In this document: one piece after another, positions 56,265-63,138 of the stretch
How positions within the stretch are numbered: the stretch's first letter is position 1
Layout of the letters: each line of letters opens with the position of its first letter
Assembly: GCF_014648515.1 (NCBI RefSeq)
Contig: NZ_BMRG01000008.1
Location: 22,994 to 86,993 of the forward strand
Direction of reading: 5' to 3'
Length of the DNA: 64,000 bases
From: Saccharothrix coeruleofusca
GTDB taxonomy: Bacteria; Actinomycetota; Actinomycetes; Mycobacteriales; Pseudonocardiaceae
Notes under the pieces: model-generated
What the model saw: the letters and a program-made list of their open reading frames with translations, nothing else
What the model was told of the DNA's origin: nothing
The model's database searches: none
Program-made: the position numbers and the translations under genes

Positions 56265-57092
56265 GTGCCAGAAGATTTCAACCAGAAGGTCATCGAGGAG
56301 TTCCGCGCCAACCGGGGTCGCGTCGGCGGCTACTTCGAAGGCGCCCGCCTGCTGCTGCTCACCACCACCGGCGCGCGTTCGGGCAAGCGGCACACCGTCC
56401 CGCTGGGCTACCTGCCCGACGGCGACCGCGTGCTGGTCATCGGCTCGGCGGGCGGCGCGCCCCGGCACCCCGCCTGGTTCCACAACCTGGTGGCCGACCC
56501 CCGCGCCACCGTGGAGGACGGGGTGTTCACCTACGAAGCGCAAGCCGAAGTCCTGGCGGGGGAGGAGCGCGACCGCGTGTTCGCCCGCGCGGTCGAATTC
56601 GATCCGGGCTGGGGCGAGTACCAGGCCAGGACCACCCGCGTGCTGCCCGTCGTGGCGCTCAAGCAGGTCGGCGGCGGGCCGCCCGCCTTCGGGTCGTGGG
56701 CCGAGGCGGTCAAGGGCGTGCACGAAGCCTTCCGCCGCGAGTTGTCGTTGATCCGCGAGGAGATCACCCGCTCCGGGCCGGGGCTGGGCGCCCAGCTGCG
56801 GATCAACTGCCTGACCCTCTGCCAGGGCCTGCGCAACCACCACACCGGCGAGGACGTGGCCCTGTTCCCGTTCATCGCCGACCGGTACCCGGAGGTCAAG
56901 CCGGTGCTGGACCGGTTGGCGCTGGAGCACGAGCGGATCGCGGCACTGCTGGCGGACCTGCACCGGGTCACCTCCGAGGGCGACACCGGGCCGGAGGCGT
57001 TGCGGGTGGAGGTCGAGCGGCTCGCGGGCGAGCTGGAGCGGCACCTGGCCTACGAGGAGGAGCAGCTGGTCCCGCTGCTGGAAGTCGGCTGA
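56265..57092 (+). CDS. F420-type nitroreductase (DDN-like) fused to a hemerythrin domain
   Basis: 275 residues. Residues about 3-135 match the deazaflavin-dependent nitroreductase family (LLLLTTTGARSGKRHTVPLGYL, ASAGGAPRHPAWFHNLVADPRATVE-like). Residues about 145-275 are an HHE hemerythrin-like four-helix bundle with LRNHHTGEDVALFP, LEHERIAALL and HLAYEEEQLVPLL, giving the His and Glu ligands of a di-iron site. GGAGAAGG precedes the GTG. The fusion suggests redox chemistry tied to oxygen, NO or iron sensing; the substrate is unknown. Confidence 0.88.
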   Translation: MPEDFNQKVIEEFRANRGRVGGYFEGARLLLLTTTGARSGKRHTVPLGYLPDGDRVLVIGSAGGAPRHPAWFHNLVADPRATVEDGVFTYEAQAEVLAGEERDRVFARAVEFDPGWGEYQARTTRVLPVVALKQVGGGPPAFGSWAEAVKGVHEAFRRELSLIREEITRSGPGLGAQLRINCLTLCQGLRNHHTGEDVALFPFIADRYPEVKPVLDRLALEHERIAALLADLHRVTSEGDTGPEALRVEVERLAGELERHLAYEEEQLVPLLEVG

Positions 57093-57096
57093 CGGC

Positions 57097-57798
57097 TCAC
57101 CCCAGGGTGCTCACGAAGGCCAGCGCGCCGAGCGCGGGAACCGCTGCCAGCGCCAGCAGCGCGGACCGGCGGTCGGGGCGCGGGCCGTCGAGCAGCAGGC
57201 GCACTCCCGCCGGGACCAGTGCCGCGCACAGACCCGCGGTGGCGACCACGGAGAGCACCTCGGTGCCCTTGAGGACTCCCATCGGCAGCAGGCTCGTCAA
57301 CGCCAGCGCCACCGCTCGCGCCGTGCCCAGCACCCGACTGCGGTGAGCGCCGAGCGCGAGCACCAACCAGCCGGACACGACGGTGAACGACAGGAAGCTG
57401 AACAAGTGCAAGTCCTGGTAGGACTCGGTGATCAGGGCCGTTGCGCGCTCCGCGCCCGCGTGGCGGACCATGCGGTGCGCAGCTTGGTCGACGCCCGCGT
57501 GGAAGGTGCGCTCGAACAGTCCACACAGGACCAGAGCGCCGCCCCACTTCGCCAGTGCCGGGCGCGTCCGCCCGATGTGGTGCACCAGCACGAGCACCGC
57601 CGGGCACAGCAGGACGTTGCCCGCCGTCGAAGTCGCTTGCGCGGCGGCCATCAGGCCGGGGTGCTCGGCGATGGCCGCGATCTGATGGGGGAAGAAGAAG
57701 GGGAACGGCGCTCGCAGCAGCGTGCCGGTGAGAAGCAGCAGCGGGCCGAGGACCAACGCCGTCGAGCCGATCCAGCGGCCGGGGAACCAGTGCGTCAT
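57097..57798 (-). CDS. Polytopic membrane protein of unknown function
   Basis: 233 residues with about six hydrophobic helices (for example 10-28, 55-75, 83-95, 128-150, 160-180, 210-230). HAGVDQAAHR and ESYQDLHLFSFLSF carry charged residues between helices. No family is recognised with confidence. It converges on the nitroreductase-hemerythrin gene, 4 bp apart. Confidence 0.75.
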   Translation of the reverse strand: MTHWFPGRWIGSTALVLGPLLLLTGTLLRAPFPFFFPHQIAAIAEHPGLMAAAQATSTAGNVLLCPAVLVLVHHIGRTRPALAKWGGALVLCGLFERTFHAGVDQAAHRMVRHAGAERATALITESYQDLHLFSFLSFTVVSGWLVLALGAHRSRVLGTARAVALALTSLLPMGVLKGTEVLSVVATAGLCAALVPAGVRLLLDGPRPDRRSALLALAAVPALGALAFVSTLG

Positions 57799-57886
57799 GA
57801 GGTGAAGATCGCACCCGGTGCCCCGGTCCGGGATCGGCCCTGGGGCCGATTCGGCTGATCGGCCCCAGGACCGATCCCGCCTGGAG

Positions 57887-58612
57887 TCAGACGATGCCGC
57901 CGTTGGCGCGCAGGACCTGGCCGTTGACCCAGCGGGCCGGGCCCGCCAGGAACGACACGACCTCGGCGATGTCGGCGGGGGTGCCCAGGCGCTCCAGCGG
58001 CGGCTGCGCGGCCAGCTTGGCGATGGTCTCCTCGTCCTTGCCGTCCAGGAACAGCGCGGTCGCGGTCGGGCCGGGCGCGACCGCGTTGACGGTGATGTCG
58101 CGGCCGCGCAGCTCGCGGGCCAGGATCAGGGTGATCGCCTCGACCGCGCCCTTGCTGGCGGCGTAGGCGGCGTAGCCGGGCAGCGCCAGGCCGAGCACCG
58201 AGGTGGAGAAGGTGATGATCGCCCCGCCCCGGCGCACCCGGCGGGCGGCCTGCTGGGCGACCACGAAGGTGCCCCGGATGTTGGTGCGGTGCATCCGGTC
58301 CAGCGCGTCCAGGTCCAGTTCGGCCACCGGCGACAGCACCATCACGCCCGCCGCGTGGACGACCGCGTCCACTCCGCCGAAGGTCTCCTCCGCCGCGTCG
58401 AACACGGCGGCGACGGCGGTCTCGTCGGCGACGTCGGCCCGCACGGCGATGGCCTGCCCACCCCGTGCGGTGATGGCGTCCACGGCGGAGCGGGCCTCCT
58501 GCTCGTTGCCGCCGTACACGACGACGACGGCGAACCCGTCGGCGGCCAACCGCTCGGCGCTCTCCCGGCCGATGCCCCGCGAGCCGCCGGTGACGATCGC
58601 AACGCGTGCCAT
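57887..58612 (-). CDS. Short-chain dehydrogenase/reductase
   Basis: 241 residues. TGGSRGIGRE (cofactor), AAGVMVLSP, catalytic Ser in ITFSTSVLG, Y-x3-K (YAASK) and a C-terminal VLRANGGIV. The substrate is unknown. The ATG at 58612 is chosen for GAGGAGC upstream. It is divergent from the TetR gene, which probably represses it. Confidence 0.9.
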   Translation of the reverse strand: MARVAIVTGGSRGIGRESAERLAADGFAVVVVYGGNEQEARSAVDAITARGGQAIAVRADVADETAVAAVFDAAEETFGGVDAVVHAAGVMVLSPVAELDLDALDRMHRTNIRGTFVVAQQAARRVRRGGAIITFSTSVLGLALPGYAAYAASKGAVEAITLILARELRGRDITVNAVAPGPTATALFLDGKDEETIAKLAAQPPLERLGTPADIAEVVSFLAGPARWVNGQVLRANGGIV

Positions 58613-58657
58613 GGTGTGCTCCTCGAAGTGATGTTCCATCCGCTAACGACGCAACGA

Positions 58658-58705
58658 TATCATCGCTACCGAACCAGCGCTACCAATGTGCTGTTATCAT
58701 CGCTA
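58658..58705. promoter_or_regulatory. Repeated sites in the SDR/TetR intergenic region
   Basis: TATCATCGCTA occurs at 58658-58668 and again at 58695-58705. The second copy contains TATCAT, placed 6 nt before the TetR ATG as a leaderless -10. Regulator binding there would shut its own promoter; the first copy lies on the SDR side. Confidence 0.6.
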
Positions 58706-58706
58706 T

Positions 58707-59393
58707 ATGGCTGAGACGACCAGGGAACGCCTCGTGCGGGCGGCGGCGGACCTGCTGCAACGGGGCGGGCGCGACGCGCTGTCCACCCGCGCGGTGACCG
58801 CGGCGGCCGGGGTGCAGGCACCCACCCTGTACCGGCTCTTCGGCGACAAGGACGGCCTGCTCGACGCGGTGGCCGACTACGGCTTCCGCACCTACCTGGG
58901 CTCCAAGCACGCGCTGGGCGACAGCGGCGACCCGGTGGAGGACCTGCGCCGGGGGTGGGACCTGCACGTGGAGTTCGGCCTGTCGATGCCCGCGTTCTAC
59001 CTGCTGATGTACGGCGAACCGCGGTCCGGGGCGGCTTCCGAGGCCGGACGCCGGGCGCGTGCGGTGCTGCGTCGCATCGTCGAGCGCATCGCCGCGGCGG
59101 GCAGGCTGCGGCTGGGGGTGGAGCACGCCGCGCAACTGGTCCACGCCACCGGAATGGGGGTCGTGCTCACCCTGATCTCCAGCCCGCCGGAGGAGCGCGA
59201 CCGGGAGCTGTCGGTGGTGGCGCGCGAGCACGTGCTGCGCTCGATCACCACCGACGAGGCCGTGGCGGGCGAGGCCACCGCGCCCAGCCGGGCGGCCGCG
59301 CTGCGGGCGGCGGTGGACGCGGACCCCCACCTCCCGCTCACCGCGGCGGAGCGGGCGCTGCTGGCCGAGTGGCTCGACCGGATCGCGGGCTGA
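58707..59393 (+). CDS. TetR-family transcriptional regulator
   Basis: 228 residues. The N-terminal helix-turn-helix is standard (TTRERLVRAAADLLQRGGRDALSTRAVTAAAGVQAPTLYRLFGDKDGLLDAV) and the helical ligand domain follows. It probably controls the divergent SDR gene. No RBS; TATCAT lies 6 nt before the ATG. Confidence 0.92.
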   Translation: MAETTRERLVRAAADLLQRGGRDALSTRAVTAAAGVQAPTLYRLFGDKDGLLDAVADYGFRTYLGSKHALGDSGDPVEDLRRGWDLHVEFGLSMPAFYLLMYGEPRSGAASEAGRRARAVLRRIVERIAAAGRLRLGVEHAAQLVHATGMGVVLTLISSPPEERDRELSVVAREHVLRSITTDEAVAGEATAPSRAAALRAAVDADPHLPLTAAERALLAEWLDRIAG

Positions 59394-59408
59394 GCCCCGG
59401 CCCGCGCT

Positions 59409-59846
59409 CTACTGCGTCGTCTCGAAGACCCGCACCGCGGTCGCCGTGCCGCCCTCGGTTTCGGCCACGACGGTCACCGCGTCGCCCTCGACGGGAGCAC
59501 CCGGCGAGCCGAACGCCGTTCCGGCGTCGATGACGTAGGTCCGGCTGTAGCCGTCGCTGCTCCGGGCGGTCAGCGAGGTGTCGGTGACGGCGGTGACCGT
59601 GCCGCGCTGCACCTCGCCGTGCAGCAGATCGCTGATCAGCGGATCACCGATCAGCGGATCACCGGCACCGGCGGGCGCCTGCCCCACCTCGGAGGACGAC
59701 GCCGAGTTGCCGCTGGCGTGGACGACTCCGCCGCCACCGGCGGCGATCGTCAGCGCGACGGCCCCGGCCACGATGCCCTTGCGCAGCCCCGACGGCTGCG
59801 TCTGCCGCGGCGCGGGGGTGGGATTTGACTGCTCGGTCGTGGTCAT
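59409..59846 (-). CDS. Single-span exported protein with small beta domain
   Basis: 145 residues. A cytoplasmic Thr/Pro/Gln-rich N terminus, one membrane helix or signal (about 24-43), a Ser-rich linker with a DPLIGDPLISDLL duplication, and a C-terminal beta domain of about 75 residues (RGTVTAVTDTSLTARSSDGYSRTYVID) resembling DUF5666-like OB-type modules. Function unknown. Confidence 0.7.
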   Translation of the reverse strand: MTTTEQSNPTPAPRQTQPSGLRKGIVAGAVALTIAAGGGGVVHASGNSASSSEVGQAPAGAGDPLIGDPLISDLLHGEVQRGTVTAVTDTSLTARSSDGYSRTYVIDAGTAFGSPGAPVEGDAVTVVAETEGGTATAVRVFETTQ

Positions 59847-59923
59847 CGGCTGCTCCCAGCGGTTCGGGGTCGACGTGGACCACCTTCGCGGTCGTGGCTG
59901 TGTCGCCGCTGTGCGCGCGGTGG

Positions 59924-59959
59924 GACCCGCCTGTGCGCCCACAGGCGCACAGGCGGGTC
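59924..59959. terminator. Terminator of the glycosyltransferase gene
   Basis: A perfect 16-bp stem, GACCCGCCTGTGCGCC at 59924-59939 with its complement at 59944-59959, 4-nt loop. It lies 9 bp beyond the stop of the minus-strand glycosyltransferase gene. Confidence 0.85.
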
Positions 59960-59968
59960 GACCGGGAG

Positions 59969-61126
59969 TCAGCGTGCGTACTCGTGCAGCCGCGCGGCCA
60001 CTTCCTCCGGCGACGGCATGGTGGCGATCTCCGCGGCCACCGCGCGGGCCGCGGCGCGGACCACCTCGTCGGCCAGCAGGGCGCGGGCGCGCTCGGTGAT
60101 CGCCTCGGCGGTGACCTCCTGGCCGAGCAGTTGTTCGCCCAACCCGGCCTCGGCCAGCGCCGCGCCGTTGTCGAACTGGTCCGCGCCCTGCGGCAGCACC
60201 AGTTGCGGCACGCCCGCCGCCAGCGCGCCCAGCGTCGTGCCGCTGCCGCCGTGGTGCACCACCAGGTCGGTGTGCGGCAGCACTCGCGCCTGGGGTACCC
60301 ACTGCCGCACCAGGACGTTCTCCGGCACCTCGCCCAGCGCCTCGACCTGGACCGTCGGCCCCGCCGCGACGAGCACCCGGACGTCCAGGGCCGCCAGGGC
60401 GGCCAGCGCCCCGCGCAGCACGTCCGCGTGGCCGAACGCGGTGCCCAGCGTCAGGTAGACCAGCGGGCGGTCGTGCTCGGCCACCCCGGCGGGCAGCTCA
60501 CCGGGCTCGGCGAAGGCCACCGGCCGCAGCGGGAGACGTCCGGAGGCGGGGGTGAACGCCTTGTCCTGCCAGGAGGGCGGGCAGATGTCGAGGTAGGGGT
60601 GGCCCACGAGGAAGGCGTGCTCGGAGGGCAGCGCCACGCCCAGTTCCGCGGCGACGTCCGCGAACTGGCCGGTGACCGCTTCCCAGGTCAGCGCGGGGCC
60701 GACGCGGCCGAAGCCGTGGCACAGGGCGGGGACGCCCGCGACCCTGGCGGCCAGGCCCGCGCCGGGCGCGCCCAGTTCGTGGACGAGCAGGTCGGGGCGC
60801 CGGTCGGCCAGCACGGGGGCCAGGTCGGCGGCCAGCCGCCGGGGCAGCACCTCGGTGAACGCCTTGGCGGCCAGTTCCAGCGACTCGCCCTGGGTCGGTG
60901 GGGGTCCCACGGGCGGGAACTGCGCACCCCCGCTGGCCAGGGCGAACGCCTCTTCGAGCGGCATTCCCGCGGTGACCGGTGTCAGGTCGAGCGCGCGCAG
61001 CGTCGGGTGGAGCTCCTCGGTGGTGGCGTAGAGGACCTCGTGGCCCTGTTGGCGTGCCGCGCGGGCTAATGGCAGCAGGGGGTACGTGTGGCCGTACGTG
61101 CCCAGGCTGGAGAAGAGGATCAACAC
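59969..61126 (-). CDS. GT1/MGT-like glycosyltransferase
   Basis: 385 residues, GT-B fold. SSLGTYGHTYPLLPLARAARQQGHEV at the N terminus binds the acceptor side. The C-terminal donor motif is present (VRQWVPQARVLPHTDLVVHHGGSGTTLGALAAGVPQLVLPQGADQFDNG). It is the type that glycosylates macrolides, flavonoids and other natural products. TACGAT lies 7 nt before the GTG at 61126, so the mRNA is probably leaderless. It is divergent from the small-peptide operon at 61329 and may modify its product or a xenobiotic. Confidence 0.88.
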   Translation of the reverse strand: MLILFSSLGTYGHTYPLLPLARAARQQGHEVLYATTEELHPTLRALDLTPVTAGMPLEEAFALASGGAQFPPVGPPPTQGESLELAAKAFTEVLPRRLAADLAPVLADRRPDLLVHELGAPGAGLAARVAGVPALCHGFGRVGPALTWEAVTGQFADVAAELGVALPSEHAFLVGHPYLDICPPSWQDKAFTPASGRLPLRPVAFAEPGELPAGVAEHDRPLVYLTLGTAFGHADVLRGALAALAALDVRVLVAAGPTVQVEALGEVPENVLVRQWVPQARVLPHTDLVVHHGGSGTTLGALAAGVPQLVLPQGADQFDNGAALAEAGLGEQLLGQEVTAEAITERARALLADEVVRAAARAVAAEIATMPSPEEVAARLHEYAR

Positions 61127-61220
61127 CTAATTAATCGTACGCTGAATTTCCGGCCCGCGCAGGCGCCTCCTCGCGCCCCAACGGCTTCCGGCGCGAACGG
61201 CGGGCGGATCGGTGCCCTGT

Positions 61221-61234
61221 CACTCACATGAGTG
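61221..61234. promoter_or_regulatory. Palindrome upstream of the small-peptide operon
   Basis: CACTCA-CA-TGAGTG, a 6-bp perfect inverted repeat with a 2-bp spacer, in the 202-bp gap between the divergent glycosyltransferase and peptide operon, 95 bp before the peptide ATG. A candidate operator; the regulator is unknown. Confidence 0.45.
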
Positions 61235-61328
61235 GAAAGGGCCCGGACCGGCTCCCCCGACCGGACACCGTCCCCCTTCCGTGCTGCACTCGAAGTGCTG
61301 GTGCTTTCCCTAAATCAAGGAGGCTGCG

Positions 61329-61514
61329 ATGTCAGCTCAGACCGTGGTGCGCCCCGTCGCGACACCGGAAGAGCAAGCCGTCCTGCACGAGTTGATGGCG
61401 GAGCCGGAAGCCGCGATCAGCGACGCGCCGCTGTACTCGCCGCAGTCGGCGGGGCTGCTCCTGCTGGGGCTGCTGCTGTCCCCTGAGGTTCCCAAGGAGC
61501 CCAAGGACAAGTGA
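61329..61514 (+). CDS. 61-residue Leu-rich peptide, candidate precursor
   Basis: Preceded by AAGGAGG (61317-61323), the best Shine-Dalgarno in the window, 5 nt from the ATG, so high expression is expected. Residues 1-33 are hydrophilic and Glu-rich with a helical look (TPEEQAVLHELMAEPEAA). Residues 34-52 are PLYSPQSAGLLLLGLLLSP, and the end is a charged EVPKEPKDK. A charged leader plus a hydrophobic segment is the layout of a ribosomal peptide precursor, but no known family is recognised. It could instead be a small membrane protein. The stop overlaps the next gene's GTG (GTGA). Confidence 0.72.
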   Translation: MSAQTVVRPVATPEEQAVLHELMAEPEAAISDAPLYSPQSAGLLLLGLLLSPEVPKEPKDK

Positions 61515-62233
61515 ACCCGGCCGAAGTCCGGGTTCGCCTCGCGGACGCGGCCACCGCGTTGGCGGGCCGCGTGCTCGACGCCCTGCGCGGCGCGGGCGCG
61601 GTGGGCCTGGTCGACTACATGGACGCGTGCCCCGACGAGGCGACGGCGCTGGGGGCGGTCCGACTGCTGGGGGCGGACCTGTTCGCCCCGCAACTGGTGG
61701 CGGACCGCCTCCTCGACGCGCGGGAAGCCGCCGTGGTGGCCGAGTCTTTCGGGACCTACCCCCCGGTGATCGGGGCGAGCTCGGAGGAGCAGCGGGTGGC
61801 CGCGTGGCGGGACTGGGCCGCGGTGCGGCTGCTGGCCCTGTTCTACGGACCCGAGCCGGACGCGGCGGGCGTCGCCCCGCCGGACAACGCCGCGGCCGTG
61901 CTGGGCAGGGTCGAGCAGTGGCCGCTGTGGTCGGCGGCCGTGGCCCGGTTGTCCCCACTGGCGCTGCCCGAGGTCGGCGGCCCGGTGGTGGCCGCCGTCG
62001 TGGCCGAGCCGCTGGCGCTGACCAGGGGCGCGAGCCGGGCGGTGCTGCGCCGCGACTACCCCACGGCGGCCCGGCTGGCGCGCTGGACCGCGCTGCTGGC
62101 CCACCTGGGCGTCGAGCTGCCGCTGGACCCCGCGCCGCTGGTCGAGCACGTCCGGCTGCGCGTCGGGGCGGAACCTCGGCTGCTGCTGGACCTGGCCGTG
62201 GCCCGACTGCTGCTGGGATCGGAGGCGGTGTGA
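61511..62233 (+). CDS. Protein of unknown function, peptide operon gene 2
   Basis: 240 residues, Ala/Leu/Val-rich and predicted mainly helical, with no signal peptide and no motif I recognise. It has YMDACPDEATALGAVRLLGADLF near residue 37, GRVEQWPLWSAAVARLSPL near 135 and RAVLRRDYPTAARLARWTALL near 180. Its GTG overlaps the peptide stop and its stop overlaps the next GTG, so it is made together with both. A modification or carrier role in the same pathway is inference from context only. Confidence 0.8.
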   Translation: MNPAEVRVRLADAATALAGRVLDALRGAGAVGLVDYMDACPDEATALGAVRLLGADLFAPQLVADRLLDAREAAVVAESFGTYPPVIGASSEEQRVAAWRDWAAVRLLALFYGPEPDAAGVAPPDNAAAVLGRVEQWPLWSAAVARLSPLALPEVGGPVVAAVVAEPLALTRGASRAVLRRDYPTAARLARWTALLAHLGVELPLDPAPLVEHVRLRVGAEPRLLLDLAVARLLLGSEAV

Positions 62234-63138
62234 CCGGATCATCGGTGGCCCGCATCGCGCACGACCTGAGCACCGCCGCCCTGGACTGGCTGCACGCCAA
62301 CCGGGAGCGGGGTGCCTTCCCCGCCGACACCGGCGCGGACCTGGGCGACCCGGACAGCGCTTACAAACCGCTCGGCGAGACCGCGCTGGCCGCCTCCCTG
62401 GTGCTGCGCGAGGGCGCGGCGGGCAGCGCGCAACTGCGCACCGCGCGCGAGCTGGTGGACTTCACCTGGCAGCAGATGCGCGAGGGCGCGCTGCTCTACG
62501 AGCGGCAGCTGCGCTACCCGCTGCTGACCGACCCGCTGGAGACCTACGCCCACTTCGCCCGCAGCGGCCACCGGCACGACGAGCTGGAGGAGCTGCTGAC
62601 GCACTGCGCGGCGGTCGGCTCGATGGTCGAGGTGGTGCCCAACCGCAGGCTGGCCGTGGCCAACGCGCACCGGACCGTGGGCGTCGGCGCCGACGACTGG
62701 CCGTCGCTGACCCGCGCCACGTGGCTGGGGCAGACCCCGCCGCCGTGGGCCATCGACTGGATGACCGGCTACAGCGTGACCCACACCGTCTTCCACCTCA
62801 CCGACTGGGGCGCGCGGCCGGACGGGCTGCCCGCCGACATGACCGCCTACGTCACCGACTGGCTGCCGGTGTGGATCGACATCTGGTCCGAGGTGGGGCA
62901 GTGGGACCTGGTGGGGGAGCTGCTGATCGTGGGCGTCTGCCTGCCCCGGCCCAGGCTCGACGCCGCGGAGTGGGCGCGGCTGGCGGCGCTGCAGCACGCC
63001 GACGGGATGGTGCCGCGCGACGGCGAACCGGTGACCGGATCCCCGGACCAGCGGTTCCTGAACCACCAGCACACCACCGTGGTCGCCACGGTGGCGGGCA
63101 CGCTCGCGTTGTCCCGGCTGCTGAACGGCGCCGCGTGA
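62230..63138 (+). CDS. Uncharacterised helical protein (possibly DUF6895-like), peptide operon gene 3
   Basis: 302 residues, soluble and helical. Conserved-looking segments are ELVDFTWQQMREGALLYERQLRYP, LETYAHFARSGHRHDELEELL, WAIDWMTGYSVTHTVFHLTDWG (near residue 178) and FLNHQHTTVVATVAGTLALSRLL at the end. Repeated Trp, His, Tyr and Asp in these blocks suggest an enzyme or a helical-toroid fold. From memory it resembles the actinobacterial DUF6895 group; this needs a profile search. GTGA overlaps at both ends. Confidence 0.8.
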   Translation: MTGSSVARIAHDLSTAALDWLHANRERGAFPADTGADLGDPDSAYKPLGETALAASLVLREGAAGSAQLRTARELVDFTWQQMREGALLYERQLRYPLLTDPLETYAHFARSGHRHDELEELLTHCAAVGSMVEVVPNRRLAVANAHRTVGVGADDWPSLTRATWLGQTPPPWAIDWMTGYSVTHTVFHLTDWGARPDGLPADMTAYVTDWLPVWIDIWSEVGQWDLVGELLIVGVCLPRPRLDAAEWARLAALQHADGMVPRDGEPVTGSPDQRFLNHQHTTVVATVAGTLALSRLLNGAA

